Source: Mangrovibacter phragmitis (lineage in GTDB: Bacteria; Pseudomonadota; Gammaproteobacteria; Enterobacterales; Enterobacteriaceae). Taken from it: a DNA stretch of 64,000 nucleotides. A program made the translations under genes and the position numbers. A model generated the notes under the pieces. That model worked only from the letters and a program-made list of their open reading frames with translations. It searched no databases and was not told where the DNA came from. The DNA is taken from the NCBI RefSeq assembly GCF_001655675.1, contig NZ_LYRP01000022.1, positions 1 to 64,000 on the forward strand. The letters are read 5' to 3'. This document shows, piece after piece, positions 15,877 to 26,765 of this stretch (the first letter of the stretch is position 1; every line of letters starts with the position of its first letter).

Positions 15877-16460
15877 AACGTAAAGCCTTTAATCTTCTGG
15901 TCGTACTCGATCATGTCAACAGTTTTACCCAGCCGGTTCAGCAGTAGATCCGCCTCTTCACGCTGATGATGAGGTGAATAGCATTGCAGGAATGCAAGGG
16001 CTGCCTCTGTATCACCCTGCAATACAGAGCGTGTCATTGCTGTTAACCCAAACCAGGCGGAATAATGCTGCGCGCGAGACTTACCAACCCATGTCGACAT
16101 GTAACCTATTCCCTGCACCAACTCCTGTTCATCCAGCCCTGCTATTTGCGGGAGAAGTTCTTTTGCTGTGCTGGCGTCAGAGAGGATTACTGCACGTAAC
16201 TGCAACGCTTTGCAGGTATCCGGGTCGTCAAATTCCTGAGCAAGCTTGAAACAAATAATACTGAGCTTTTCTTCAACAGACTGAAGCAGCGTACTCCCGG
16301 TCCGTGTGGAAACCGGGTGAATATGACTGGCCGCCTCTGCAAGACGCGTAGCCTGGTGGATAAGGTCCAGCGCAGCGGGCGAAAGTGAGTCAGGAGGAGG
16401 GATATCCATCATGTGGATATGGTATGAGTCAGCAGCGGGCCAGAACGGTGTCGTAAACAT
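15873..16460 (-). CDS. Unknown protein translationally coupled to LysE exporter
   Basis: 195 residues from ATG 16460, preceded by GGAAGGGAA. An ATG at 16475 would overlap that ribosome site. No family is recognised. It is soluble and largely helical, with histidines clustered early ('PAADSYHIHMMDIPPPD') and 'HIHP' near residue 50, cysteines at about 74 and 88, and 'HHQREEADLLLNRLG' near the end. No membrane span or signal peptide is seen. The four-base overlap with the exporter gene suggests a shared task, for instance making or sensing the exported compound. The histidine groups could bind metal, which is speculation. Confidence 0.6.
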   Translation of the reverse strand: MFTTPFWPAADSYHIHMMDIPPPDSLSPAALDLIHQATRLAEAASHIHPVSTRTGSTLLQSVEEKLSIICFKLAQEFDDPDTCKALQLRAVILSDASTAKELLPQIAGLDEQELVQGIGYMSTWVGKSRAQHYSAWFGLTAMTRSVLQGDTEAALAFLQCYSPHHQREEADLLLNRLGKTVDMIEYDQKIKGFTL

Positions 16461-16565
16461 GAAATTCCCTTCCATTATCAGTAGCGAGAGGTTTACTTAA
16501 CCATTGCATCTGTAATCGGTATTGGAAGGAATTGCGCGAAGGGGTCAGAAAGAACGGTAGCCCTG

Positions 16566-16724
16566 ATGAAAAGGCCTGACAGAAGTCTGAATGATGTGCA
16601 GATGCTACTCGGTCATTCCAGCTTTGCAGTGACTCTGGAATATGTGGAGGCCAACATGGAAACCAGAGACGTAACCTTGAAGCTGCATATGCCGCTTAGA
16701 AGTAATCCCAGGACAAATTTATAA
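16566..16724 (+). pseudogene. Second integrase C-terminal relic, next to tRNA-Phe
   Basis: A short open frame of 52 codons reads 'LNDVQMLLGHSSFAVTLEYV', the C-terminal box of tyrosine recombinases (L-G-H-S then the tyrosine nucleophile in 'LEYV'), followed by a terminal tail and TAA at 16722-16724. It is on the opposite strand to, and different in sequence from, the relic at 13896-14072, so two separate integrases have decayed here. Its position within 500 bases of tRNA-Phe is that of a site-specific integrase at its attachment site. Confidence 0.65.
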
Positions 16725-16980
16725 GGGATTGATATCTAAACGGGAAGAAATGGCGACTTTTTCCTTTACAAATCGTTGACAGAGTAGCGATGAGAAGTTT
16801 AATACCTGTAACTGAAAATGTTTGGACGTGAAAAATCCGAATGATGCACGAACATCATCCGGATTCTTAATCCCTAAACCCTCAGATGCAGAACAACTTC
16901 ATTTCACCCAGCACGATGATTAGTCCGGGACTTTGTCTTGCCCGTTAAGGATCTCATTTCTTAACGAACAGGCTCTGAAT

Positions 16981-17000
16981 AAGTGGTGCCCGGACTCGGA
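16981..17000. repeat. 20-bp direct repeat of the tRNA-Phe 3' end (attachment-site-like)
   Basis: AAGTGGTGCCCGGACTCGGA here is identical to 17145-17164, which covers the 3' end of the tRNA-Phe gene including its encoded CCA. Such duplications arise when an element integrates into a tRNA 3' end. With integrase relics on the island side, this is a plausible att remnant. It also forms one arm of the structured element 16984-17100, so another origin (a tRNA-derived repeat) is possible. Confidence 0.6.
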
Positions 17001-17100
17001 CTAGCGCCTTCAGGCGTTGAACAGCGCGCCTGCCGCGCTGGCCCCGAAGGGGTGAGCCGTTTACGGCGAATAATCGAACGGAGTTCGATGAAGAGTCCGG
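16984..17100 (-). other. Multi-hairpin tRNA-like element downstream of tRNA-Phe
   Basis: CCGGACTC (16990-16997) pairs with GAGTCCGG (17093-17100) and encloses five short hairpins in a row. Their arms are 17005-17009/17012-17016, 17022-17028/17034-17040, 17042-17045/17049-17052, 17056-17060/17063-17067 and 17074-17079/17083-17088. Read on the minus strand it ends like the tRNA itself, in the sequence giving ...GGGCACCA. The layout recalls the rtT repeats of the E. coli tyrT locus, which also embed a tRNA 3' end. It could give a stable processed RNA or be a passive repeat. No protein is encoded; open frames crossing it are spurious. Confidence 0.5.
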
Positions 17101-17103
17101 CTT

Positions 17104-17137
17104 CAGAAAAGCAAAAACCCAGCCACAGGCTGGGTTC
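17104..17137 (-). terminator. Terminator of the tRNA-Phe gene
   Basis: AACCCAGCC (17116-17124), a three-base loop, and GGCTGGGTT (17128-17136) make a nine-pair stem. On the minus strand it is followed by TTTTTGCTTTTC, a good intrinsic terminator just after the tRNA 3' end. Confidence 0.85.
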
Positions 17138-17147
17138 TCTGAAGAAG

Positions 17148-17223
17148 TGGTGCCCGGACTCGGAATCGAACCAAGGACACGGGGATTTTCAATCCCCTGC
17201 TCTACCGACTGAGCTATCCGGGC
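17148..17223 (-). tRNA. pheU: tRNA-Phe (anticodon GAA)
   Basis: A 76-base cloverleaf on the minus strand starting GCCCGGATAGCTCAG and ending with encoded CCA. The acceptor stem is GCCCGGA/TCCGGGC, the anticodon arm is GGGGATTGAAAATCCCC with GAA in the loop, and the T arm is GGTTCGATTCC. It lies directly beside yjdC-dsbD, the position of pheU in E. coli, and is a well-known integration hot spot. The island to its left fits that role. Confidence 0.95.
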
Positions 17224-17338
17224 AACGGGGCGCATTAAACCGTAAAGGCCGCAGGGCGTCAACGCCTTTATCACAAAAACGCGGCAAATATTATCTGATT
17301 GCCTGCTTTTTGTGCATGGCGAGACAAAAAGTGTCCGG

Positions 17339-17914
17339 TCAGGTGAGGGCACCAGCCTGGCGGCACTGTGCAAAGCGCAAAATATCCTGCGCCAGTCTGG
17401 CTGCGGTATCCACATCTTCCTGGTGGCGTTTAACTAACAGTTTGCTCAGGCAGCCCTCCAGAACCAGTTCCATTTGGTCTGCCACCATTGCCGGGTCGTC
17501 CACATCCAGCCGGTTGAGCAGCGTATGAGTATATTCCCAGGCGGCTCGTTTTTGTTCCGTTGCCAGTTGGTGGATAGGGTCCTCTGCATCCGGCCAGAAA
17601 CTGCAGGCAGCAATAAACAGGCAGCCTGGGTAACGTTGTTGTGCCACACACTCAGTCAGTGTTTTATAGCGTGCCAGCAGTTTTTGCTCATCAGACAGCG
17701 TGTCATCCAGCAGCAGCTGGCGGCGGTGCGTTTCAATTTGCTGGCTGTGGTAACGCAGCGCATCGTAGATAAGGGCTTCTCTGTTGGGCCAAAAAAGTTG
17801 CAGTGACTCAACGGTTTTACCTGTTTCACCGGCTACATGATCCAGTGTGATAGTTGCCAGCCCTTCACGCTCCATCACCAATAGCGCCGTTTCCAGTACA
17901 GCTTCACGTTGCAC
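17339..17914 (-). CDS. yjdC: TetR-family regulator YjdC
   Basis: 191 residues, the E. coli YjdC length, when started at GTG 17914. GGAGGG lies seven bases upstream (17922-17927), which makes this better than the longer 17932 start. An N-terminal helix-turn-helix ('[19 protein letters not shown]') leads into a core highly like YjdC: '[20 protein letters not shown]', '[11 protein letters not shown]', and the C-terminal '[15 protein letters not shown]'. It is a putative transcriptional regulator with no well-established targets. It follows dsbD by 14 bases on the same strand, so it is probably co-transcribed with cutA-dsbD. Confidence 0.93.
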   Translation of the reverse strand: MQREAVLETALLVMEREGLATITLDHVAGETGKTVESLQLFWPNREALIYDALRYHSQQIETHRRQLLLDDTLSDEQKLLARYKTLTECVAQQRYPGCLFIAACSFWPDAEDPIHQLATEQKRAAWEYTHTLLNRLDVDDPAMVADQMELVLEGCLSKLLVKRHQEDVDTAARLAQDILRFAQCRQAGALT

Positions 17915-17928
17915 GCAATAACCCTCCA

Positions 17929-19692
17929 TCACTGTTCATTATTGTCAATTGTTGTTGACCCGGGCAGTTTCTGCAAATGGCGAATAAACTCCGGTGGCTC
18001 CATAAATCCGGTGACTCGCAGGTTATCGAGGGGCTGGCCTTGTCCGTCAAAAAACAGGATGGTTGGTAGCCCCAGTACCTGGTGTGCGGCCAGCAATGCC
18101 TGGTTTTGTGGTGAATTGTCTGTGACATCCACCTTAAGCAAATGTACCTGTTTCAGTGCCCGCTGTACGCCAGGATCACTGAAGGTGTATTTATCAAACT
18201 CTTTACAGGCAACGCACCAGTCGGCGTAAAGATCGACCATGACAGGTTGCCCCGGGTGCTGCGCAAGGTAATACTGCAGCTCGCTATTATCTTTTACTGG
18301 CTGAAAGACCAGGTGATTTGCGGATGTGGACTGAGGCGCACCAAATACCCAGTCCTGTAACGGCCGGGCACACACTAAAGCGGCACCTAATAACAGGATT
18401 TGCACTGCCCGTATCGCCGGGTGCTTAACTGCCAGCAGAGTAATAAAGCCCCAGGAGAAAAATGCCACACCCAATAACCCCCACAGGCGGGGCTCCCACA
18501 CACCGGGCAAAATGCGGGATACCAAAAAGACCGGTAGCGCCAGGATAACAAAGCCGAATGCCACCTTAACCTGTTCCATCCAGGGGCCACTTTTGGGTAA
18601 CAGGCGCCGCCCAAAGAGCGCGACCGCCACCAGAGGTAGCCCCATACCTGTGGCATAGCACCACAAGGTTAGCCCGCCAAGGGGCAGGTTCCCGCTTTGG
18701 GCGATGTACAGCAGAATGGCACTAAGTGGTGCGGTAGTGCAGGGGGAGCAAATCAGCCCGGCAATGGCTCCCATAGCCAGTACACCAGGGGCTGACCCAC
18801 CTTGCTGGCGGTTACTTAACAGTGCCAGGCGGGTTTGCAATGAGCCGGGTAGTTGCAGGCTGAATACCCCAAACATGGATAATGCAAGCAGGATAAACAC
18901 CGCGGAAATAATGCTTAATACCCAGGGGCTTTGCAGCGCGGCCTGGAAAGGCAAACCTGCAGCCGCCACACCCAGTCCCAGCAGCGTGTAGGTGAGGGCC
19001 ATGCCCTGTACATACAACAATGCCAGCCACAGTGTACGGCGCTGTGATAATTGCCCGTTACCCACAATAATGCCGGAAACCAGGGGATACATGGGTAACA
19101 CGCAGGGAGTGAAAGCAATTCCCACGCCAATCAACAATGCCCAGAGTGGAGAGAACGGGCTGCCTGCATGTGGTGAAGGTGGCGAACTTTCCCCGGTAAA
19201 CTGTGCGGCCGCGTTTGTTTGCTGGCCGGGGTTATTGCCCTGAACGGCAGGTGGCGTTGATGACGGTGCCACGGCACTGAGTGGAATATCCTGGCTTTCG
19301 GGTGGGTAGCAAACACCACGGTCAGAACACCCTTGCCAGGTAACGGTAATATGCGCCGTATGGCTGGCTTGCTGTAATGTCACAGGCAGCGTGAGTTGCT
19401 GGCGGTAGACTTCGCTGTCGCCAAAAAATTCATCGTGATGGGATTCACCCTGAGGGAAAGTCACTTCGCCGAGAGTGGCCTCTGTCGGCGTCAGTTTTAT
19501 CTGTTTCTTATACAGATAAAATCCTGGTTTTATCTGCCAGTGCAACATCAAATGCTGTTGCTGTTGCTGAAAATCGAACTGAAATGCCTTGCTGGCAGGG
19601 ACAAAATTATTGGTGCTCTGGTTATCAAACAACCCGGCGAACACCGGGCTGCTGAACAGACAGAGGATCAGGACAAAGATGCGTTGAGCCAT
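17929..19692 (-). CDS. dsbD: Thiol:disulfide interchange protein DsbD
   Basis: 587 residues. A signal peptide ('[14 protein letters not shown]') is followed by a periplasmic immunoglobulin-like alpha domain with a 'DRGVCYP' cysteine. The eight-helix membrane beta domain carries cysteines in 'TPCVLPMYP' and '[10 protein letters not shown]', and the C-terminal thioredoxin-like gamma domain has the C-x-x-C motif 'WCVACK'. DsbD passes electrons from cytosolic thioredoxin to periplasmic DsbC, DsbG and CcmG. It overlaps cutA by 25 bases, as in E. coli where cutA and dsbD are co-transcribed. Confidence 0.96.
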   Translation of the reverse strand: MAQRIFVLILCLFSSPVFAGLFDNQSTNNFVPASKAFQFDFQQQQQHLMLHWQIKPGFYLYKKQIKLTPTEATLGEVTFPQGESHHDEFFGDSEVYRQQLTLPVTLQQASHTAHITVTWQGCSDRGVCYPPESQDIPLSAVAPSSTPPAVQGNNPGQQTNAAAQFTGESSPPSPHAGSPFSPLWALLIGVGIAFTPCVLPMYPLVSGIIVGNGQLSQRRTLWLALLYVQGMALTYTLLGLGVAAAGLPFQAALQSPWVLSIISAVFILLALSMFGVFSLQLPGSLQTRLALLSNRQQGGSAPGVLAMGAIAGLICSPCTTAPLSAILLYIAQSGNLPLGGLTLWCYATGMGLPLVAVALFGRRLLPKSGPWMEQVKVAFGFVILALPVFLVSRILPGVWEPRLWGLLGVAFFSWGFITLLAVKHPAIRAVQILLLGAALVCARPLQDWVFGAPQSTSANHLVFQPVKDNSELQYYLAQHPGQPVMVDLYADWCVACKEFDKYTFSDPGVQRALKQVHLLKVDVTDNSPQNQALLAAHQVLGLPTILFFDGQGQPLDNLRVTGFMEPPEFIRHLQKLPGSTTIDNNEQ

Positions 19693-19991
19693 GAAAGGTA
19701 TTCTTTATCGCCATCGGTTACCGGCAAAACAAGTAACTCTGGGGTTTGGTATGGGTGGTGGTTTTTTAAACAAGCCAGTAAAGCTGGCTGGTGTTGTGAA
19801 TTGGTTTTCAGAATCAACTGCACTTCATATTCTTGCTCCAGTTTACCTTCCCAGTAATACATGGACGATGCGCCAGGCAGAATGGTGACACAGGCTGCCA
19901 GCTTTTCAGCTAAAACTTGTGCAGCCAGTTCCTGGGCTGTGGCTTCATCGGGTGCGGTACACAGTACGACTACAGCGTCTGTTGTTGCCAT
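19668..19991 (-). CDS. cutA: Divalent-cation tolerance protein CutA
   Basis: 107 residues matching CutA1: an early '[15 protein letters not shown]', '[20 protein letters not shown]', '[10 protein letters not shown]', and the C-terminal '[13 protein letters not shown]'. CutA forms a ferredoxin-like trimer with PII-like topology. It was named for copper tolerance, but the physiological role is still unclear. It overlaps the dsbD start by 25 bases. It follows dcuA with about 94 bases that hold a stem-loop. Confidence 0.95.
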   Translation of the reverse strand: MATTDAVVVLCTAPDEATAQELAAQVLAEKLAACVTILPGASSMYYWEGKLEQEYEVQLILKTNSQHQPALLACLKNHHPYQTPELLVLPVTDGDKEYLSWLNASLS

Positions 19992-20051
19992 GGATGAACC
20001 TCTGGTTAACCAAAACCATGACTATAACACGATGCTGAGATAAGCGAGTGG

Positions 20052-20072
20052 CCGGGCCTGCCAGAGGCCCGG
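20052..20072. terminator. Stem-loop between dcuA and cutA
   Basis: CCGGGCCT (20052-20059) and AGGCCCGG (20065-20072) form a perfect eight-pair stem with a five-base loop. No strong T run follows on the minus strand, so it may be a weak terminator, an attenuator or an mRNA 3'-end stabiliser for dcuA. Confidence 0.5.
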
Positions 20073-20085
20073 AATTTGAGTTGTT

Positions 20086-21387
20086 TTACAGAATAAGCCC
20101 GCCAAAAATAAAACTGAGAATGACACACAGGATAATGGCTACCACACCAGGCACCAGGAAGGGGTGGTTAAACACATATTTCCCGATACGTGTGGAACCC
20201 GTGTCGTCCATTTCCACAGCAGCCAGTAACGTTGGGTAAGTGGGCAACACAAACAACGCAGAAACCGCGGCAAAAGAGGCCACCGCCGCCAGTGGGCTGA
20301 CGCCAAGCATTAAGGCGGCGGGCATCAATGCTTTAGTGGTTGCGGCTTGTGAGTAAAGCAGGGTTGCGGCAAAAAACAACACCACAGCCAGTAACCATGG
20401 GTAGTTCTGCAGCAAACCACCAGCCAGATGCTGGATATCCTCAATGTGGCCTTTGACAAAGGTATCGCCCAGCCAGGCGACACCCAGCACACAAATACAG
20501 GCGCTCATACCAGATTTAAATGTACTGGCATTGAGGATCTCGCTTGTATTGGCTTTACACGTCAGGCAAATCAAGGTGGCGACAGTTAGCATAAACACCA
20601 CAATGGCTTCATTACGTGGCAACACCGGGTTGTCAATTAACCCAACGGTTGGACTGATGGCGGTGGCATACAGAACCACCGCAACGATCCCGATAAGAAA
20701 CAGCATTACGGCACGTTTTGCATGGGGCTTCAGGACAATCTTACTGGCACCACGCAGGACGATTTCCCCTCTTGCGAGTTTCTCCTGGTATACCGGGTCA
20801 TCTTTCAGTTCTCCCCCCAGGAAGTTACACAATACCGCCGTCAGCATAACGGCGACAAAAGTGACGGGGATACACACGGCCAACAGTTGCAGGTAACTGA
20901 TACCCAGTGGTTCCAGTATCCCTGCGAAGAACACCACTGCTGCGGAAATGGGTGACGCAGTAATGGCGATTTGTGATGCGACAACGGCAATAGAAAGAGG
21001 GCGGGAAGGGCGAATACCTTGTTCTTTCGCCACTTCAGTAATCACTGGCATGGTTGAGAACGCAGTATGCCCGGTACCGGCCAGAATGGTCATCAGCCAG
21101 GTCACCATGGGGGCAATGAAGGTAATGTATTTGGGATGACGGCGCAGTAACTTCTCCGCCAGACTGACGAGGTAATCCATACCTCCGGCGACCTGCATAG
21201 CGGCGATAGCTGCAATGACCGCCATAATGATTTCAATCACATCAAAGGGAATAGCACCCGGAGGGACCTGGAAAAACAGGGTCAGAACCAGTACACCCAG
21301 CCCACCGGCAAAACCGATGCCGATACCTCCGAGCCGGGCACCCAGATAAATCGCCGCCAGGACAATAACAAGTTGTGCTCCAAACAT
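20086..21387 (-). CDS. dcuA: Anaerobic C4-dicarboxylate transporter DcuA
   Basis: 433 residues, hydrophobic throughout, with the DcuA/DcuB family N-terminus ('VIVLAAIYLGARLGGIGIGF') and the conserved 'GTGHTAFSTMPVI' segment near residues 103-115. Length equals E. coli DcuA. It exchanges aspartate or fumarate for succinate at the inner membrane. It lies about 110 bases downstream of aspA on the same strand, so that aspartate taken up by DcuA can be turned to fumarate by AspA and reduced by the FrdABCD complex also present in the window. Confidence 0.96.
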   Translation of the reverse strand: MFGAQLVIVLAAIYLGARLGGIGIGFAGGLGVLVLTLFFQVPPGAIPFDVIEIIMAVIAAIAAMQVAGGMDYLVSLAEKLLRRHPKYITFIAPMVTWLMTILAGTGHTAFSTMPVITEVAKEQGIRPSRPLSIAVVASQIAITASPISAAVVFFAGILEPLGISYLQLLAVCIPVTFVAVMLTAVLCNFLGGELKDDPVYQEKLARGEIVLRGASKIVLKPHAKRAVMLFLIGIVAVVLYATAISPTVGLIDNPVLPRNEAIVVFMLTVATLICLTCKANTSEILNASTFKSGMSACICVLGVAWLGDTFVKGHIEDIQHLAGGLLQNYPWLLAVVLFFAATLLYSQAATTKALMPAALMLGVSPLAAVASFAAVSALFVLPTYPTLLAAVEMDDTGSTRIGKYVFNHPFLVPGVVAIILCVILSFIFGGLIL

Positions 21388-21451
21388 AGGGTCTTCCTTG
21401 GTTAGTTAGGTTTAAGATAAGAAAATGTTATGACATTGTTCACTCCAAAAT

Positions 21452-21480
21452 AAAAAGGCACGCCAGAGACGTGCCTTTTT
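21452..21480 (-). terminator. Intrinsic terminator between aspA and dcuA
   Basis: AAAAAGGCACG and CGTGCCTTTTT pair with a seven-base loop (21463-21469). The A and T runs on both flanks make it usable from either direction. It sits 20 bases after the aspA stop and would separate aspA from dcuA transcripts. Confidence 0.85.
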
Positions 21481-21499
21481 GTTGGGTTATAGCCGGTAC

Positions 21500-22936
21500 T
21501 TATTGTTCGCTTTCATCGGTGTACCTTTTGGCTTTATACGCCGGATGCATCAGATTGTTGACGGAGAAGATGTCATCCAGTTCCGCTTCTGTCAGCAAGC
21601 CACGTTCCAGTACTACTTCACGGACACTTTTGCCAGTTTCAGCACAGATTTTACCGACGATATCGCCGTTGTGGTGGCCGATGAACGGATTGAGGTAGGT
21701 GACAATCCCGATAGAGTTATAAACGTAGCTTTCACACACCGCTTTGTTGGCGGTGATGCCATTGACGCATTTTTCCAGCAGGTTGTAGCAGGCGTTGGTC
21801 AGAATATGAATGGATTCAAACATTGCCTGACCTATTACCGGTTCCATAACGTTAAGTTGTAATTGCCCGGCTTCTGATGCCATGGTGACGCAGGTGTCGT
21901 TGCCAATAACTTTGAAGCACACCTGGTTGACCACTTCTGGCACCACGGGGTTGACCTTGGCAGGCATGATTGATGAACCCGCCTGGAGTTCTGGCAGGTT
22001 TATCTCGTTCAGCCCGGCGCGTGGGCCTGAAGAGAGCAGACGCAGGTCATTACAGATTTTGGATAGTTTTACAGCCAGGCGTTTCAGTGAGCTGTGCACC
22101 ATAACGTAAGCCCCACAGTCTGACGTGGCCTCAATCAGGTCTTCCGCCGGAACACAAGGCAGATTGCTCACTTCCGCCAGCTTTTGTACAGCCAGTTGCT
22201 GGTAGCCATCAGGTGTGTTCAGGCGTGTACCGATAGCTGTGGCTCCGAGGTTGACCTCCAGCAGTAACTCACCGGTACGCAGCAGGTTTTTGGTTTCTTC
22301 GTTGAGCAATACATTGAACGCGTGGAATTCCTGGCCCAGAGTCATAGGCACTGCATCCTGCAACTGGGTGCGGCCCATTTTCAGGATGGTTTCGAACTCA
22401 ACTGCTTTGTTCTGGAAGCCTTCTCCCAGCTGGTGAATGGCATCGACTAATTTGATAAGTGACGCATAAACGGCAATTCGGAAACCAGTGGGGTAGGCAT
22501 CATTGGTGGACTGGCATTTGTTGATATGGTCGTTAGGGTTCAGGTACTGATATTCCCCTTTTTGGTGACCCATCAGTTCAAGCCCAATATTGGCGATTAC
22601 TTCATTGGTATTCATGTTAACGGATGTGCCTGCGCCGCCCTGAAACACATCGACAGGGAACTGATCCATGCATTTACCGTTGTTCAGCACTTCATCGCAG
22701 GCCGCTATAATGGTGTTAGCAATGCTGCGCGGAATGGTTTTCAGCTCTTTGTTTGCCAGCGCCGCCGCTTTTTTCACCATGACCATACCGCGAACAAACT
22801 CGGGGATGTCGCTGATTTTATTGTTGCTGATGTAGAAGTTCTCAATCGCTCTGAGCGTGTGTATACCGTAGTAGGCCTCTGCCGGCACTTCCCTGGTACC
22901 TAACAAATCTTCTTCAATACGAATGTTGTTTAGCAT
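21500..22936 (-). CDS. aspA: Aspartate ammonia-lyase
   Basis: 478 residues, E. coli AspA length. The fumarase/aspartase superfamily signature '[11 protein letters not shown]' is near residues 318-328, the substrate-binding '[10 protein letters not shown]' near 100, and 'NDAYPTG' near 143. It catalyses reversible deamination of aspartate to fumarate and ammonia in the cytosol. The upstream region shared with fxsA has a CRP-like site at 23130-23145, consistent with catabolite control known for aspA in E. coli. Confidence 0.97.
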   Translation of the reverse strand: MLNNIRIEEDLLGTREVPAEAYYGIHTLRAIENFYISNNKISDIPEFVRGMVMVKKAAALANKELKTIPRSIANTIIAACDEVLNNGKCMDQFPVDVFQGGAGTSVNMNTNEVIANIGLELMGHQKGEYQYLNPNDHINKCQSTNDAYPTGFRIAVYASLIKLVDAIHQLGEGFQNKAVEFETILKMGRTQLQDAVPMTLGQEFHAFNVLLNEETKNLLRTGELLLEVNLGATAIGTRLNTPDGYQQLAVQKLAEVSNLPCVPAEDLIEATSDCGAYVMVHSSLKRLAVKLSKICNDLRLLSSGPRAGLNEINLPELQAGSSIMPAKVNPVVPEVVNQVCFKVIGNDTCVTMASEAGQLQLNVMEPVIGQAMFESIHILTNACYNLLEKCVNGITANKAVCESYVYNSIGIVTYLNPFIGHHNGDIVGKICAETGKSVREVVLERGLLTEAELDDIFSVNNLMHPAYKAKRYTDESEQ

Positions 22937-23129
22937 GTTGAATCAACCTTTTTTTCGTGTTCAGGCGAACATGGATAAAAAATACACACAAACGATATGT
23001 GGTTATTCCATCGCGTAACCGACGATTATGTCCATTTTGGCTACGTGGTTAACATGATATGCTGATCATAGCCGATTGCCGTAATCTCGATCACTTATTA
23101 TCTGTGAATTTCCATTACAGTTACTAATA

Positions 23130-23145
23130 TGTGAAATAGCTCACC
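23130..23145. promoter_or_regulatory. CRP-like operator between aspA and fxsA
   Basis: TGTGA, six bases, TCACC: nine of the ten half-site bases match the CRP consensus TGTGA-N6-TCACA. It lies in the divergent 347-base gap, about 195 bases from the aspA start and 140 from fxsA. AspA is CRP- and FNR-controlled in E. coli, so a role at aspA is likely. I saw no clear FNR box. Confidence 0.55.
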
Positions 23146-23283
23146 GCTCCTAAACTTTTCATAAAAAAAACACACTGACGATTGATTTTTGCGCTCAGGC
23201 CCCCACTTTTGATTACAGGGTTAATGTGTCCCACTTCATTCTATGCAGGTAGTGTAACTGCCTGACCTCTTACAGGAGCCATT

Positions 23284-23757
23284 GTGCGCTGGATACCGTT
23301 TCTTGCCTTCTTTCTCTATGTGTATGTAGAGATCTCTATCTTTATTCAGGTTGCCCATGTGCTGGGAGTTCTGCTGACGCTGATTCTGGTGATTTTCACT
23401 TCAGTGGTTGGCATGTCTTTGGTGCGTAACCAGGGCTTTAAAAACCTGATGCTGATGCAGCAACGTATGTCAGCAGGTGAAAGCCCTGCGGCTGAAATGA
23501 TCAAAAGTGTTTCACTGATTATTTCTGGCCTGCTGTTGATACTGCCCGGGTTTTTCACCGATTTCCTCGGGTTGTTACTCCTGCTTCCTCCCGTTCAGAA
23601 ACATCTGACAATGAAATTAATGCCCCATTTACGGTTTAGCTGGATGGGCGGCAATTTTAATGGCCCAGGCCAGGGCGGGCAGACATTTGATGGCGAGTTC
23701 CAGCGTAAAGATAATTCGTCAGACCGCCTTTCAGACCACGATCGTGATGAGCGATAA
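23284..23757 (+). CDS. fxsA: FxsA membrane protein
   Basis: 157 residues from GTG 23284, behind CAGGAG. The N-terminal helix pair ('FFLYVYVEISIFIQVAHVLG'), 'GMSLVRNQGFKN', and 'LLILPGFFTDFLGLLLLLPP' match E. coli FxsA (suppressor of F exclusion of phage T7), followed by a polar Gly-rich and charged C-terminal tail. It is an inner-membrane protein whose overexpression relieves F-mediated exclusion of phage T7; its normal role is unknown. In E. coli yjeH lies between fxsA and groES, but here groES follows directly after the heat-shock promoter. Confidence 0.94.
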   Translation: MRWIPFLAFFLYVYVEISIFIQVAHVLGVLLTLILVIFTSVVGMSLVRNQGFKNLMLMQQRMSAGESPAAEMIKSVSLIISGLLLILPGFFTDFLGLLLLLPPVQKHLTMKLMPHLRFSWMGGNFNGPGQGGQTFDGEFQRKDNSSDRLSDHDRDER

Positions 23758-23774
23758 AAAAATCTGAAAATTTT

Positions 23775-23814
23775 TTCTTTCTCCCCTTGAAGGGGAGAAA
23801 GAACATCCCCATCT
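23775..23814 (+). promoter_or_regulatory. Sigma-32 heat-shock promoter of groES-groEL inside a palindrome
   Basis: The -35 CTTGAA (23786-23791), fifteen bases, and -10 CCCCATCT (23807-23814) match the sigma-32 consensus very well. The -35 lies in a perfect inverted repeat with 14-base arms (23775-23788 and 23790-23803) around a single central G. E. coli has a shorter version of this palindrome. The palindrome could also form a hairpin terminating fxsA transcription. Confidence 0.88.
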
Positions 23815-23840
23815 CTCTGGTCACCAGCCGGAGAAGGTGA

Positions 23841-24185
<345 letters not shown>

Positions 24186-24221
24186 TTACCACGCGCGATA
24201 ACACTGAACGAACGAATTTAA

Positions 24222-25880
<1,659 letters not shown>

Positions 25881-25906
25881 TTGCCCTGCACCTCAGGTTA
25901 GCAGAA

Positions 25907-25942
25907 AAAGCCCCTGGTGAATTTCACCGGGGGTTTTCTTTT
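25907..25942 (+). terminator. Terminator of the groE operon
   Basis: AGCCCCTGGTGAA pairs with TTCACCGGGGG, with one mismatch, followed by TTTTCTTTTTC. It lies about 30 bases after the groEL stop. Confidence 0.88.
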
Positions 25943-26007
25943 TCTGGGTATGGTATAAGGTTTATCTGGTTAAATTGGCGCGATTTTTTTTACTAATGGG
26001 GAATCAT

Positions 26008-26361
26008 ATGCAGATGAAACTATCGGCCGGGTTAATTGCCATGGCTGCGTTATTGGCAGGGTGTAGCGCCAGTAATCAACTGAGTTCTGCCGGGCAGTCT
26101 GTTCGTTTTGTTGAAGATAAGCCTTCCAGTGAGTGCCAGTATCTGGGGACAGCAACAGGGGAGCAAAGTAACTGGCTGTCTGGCCAGGCTGGTAATGAAG
26201 GTGGTTCATTGCGTGGTGCAGCGAATGACCTGCGTAACAAAGCGGCTGCGATGGGCGGTAATGTGCTTTACGGTGTCAGCAGCCCAACTCAGGGCCTGAT
26301 TTCCAGTTTTGTACCTACGGCCAGCGAAATGACTGGTCAGGTTTATAAATGCGCGCAGTAA
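26008..26361 (+). CDS. yjeI: YjeI-like DUF4156 lipoprotein
   Basis: 117 residues from ATG 26008, with GGGGA six bases upstream, the same length as E. coli YjeI. An N-terminal signal ending in the lipobox 'LLAGCS' predicts lipidation at Cys20, and a mature DUF4156 domain carries 'CQYLGTATGEQSNWLSG', 'GAANDLRNKAAAMGGNV' and a terminal cysteine in 'GQVYKC'. It is anchored in the outer or inner membrane; function is unknown. It follows groEL as in E. coli. A longer in-frame start at 25975 (TTG) is less likely. Confidence 0.92.
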   Translation: MQMKLSAGLIAMAALLAGCSASNQLSSAGQSVRFVEDKPSSECQYLGTATGEQSNWLSGQAGNEGGSLRGAANDLRNKAAAMGGNVLYGVSSPTQGLISSFVPTASEMTGQVYKCAQ

Positions 26362-26765
26362 CTGCTTTTTGGCACCGGGCGGTAAGTGCATAAGCTCACG
26401 CTGCCCGTGTGCTGTTCTTTTTTTGAGCCTGTCTTTTTTGTGCTGACAACAAATACCCGCGTTGGCTCTATTGTTTTCGTCATCAACATTAACATTTTAC
26501 CACTGGTTAATTCTCTTTTTTATTCCCGGTTACTTTTACATTTTTATTCTTCTCATCGTGCTGTTTTTGTTTGTATCAAACGCAAATTAGTTATTGCTAT
26601 AATTAAGCATTAATTAAATATATAAAAATGTAAACGCAGGTTATATTTAGCTTGCTATATTTAAATTTGGCTTTATTTATCAATATATTAAGATTCCTTA
26701 AGCTTTATTTATTGTGATATTTTTCACAGCATTCAATACTTTCTACACTTAATAATAAATAAGGC
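26362..26765. other. AT-rich gap between yjeI and chemoreceptor
   Basis: About 400 bases of AT-rich sequence without a credible gene. The 75-codon open frame at 26386-26613 has no homology I recognise and no good ribosome site. The gap probably marks the insertion point of the chemoreceptor gene, where E. coli has yjeJ. Confidence 0.5.

Noticed and set aside
16954..17528. Open frames on both strands across tRNA-Phe and the hairpin element
   Set aside because: They translate the tRNA gene and structured repeat; such frames are frequent annotation artefacts near tRNAs.
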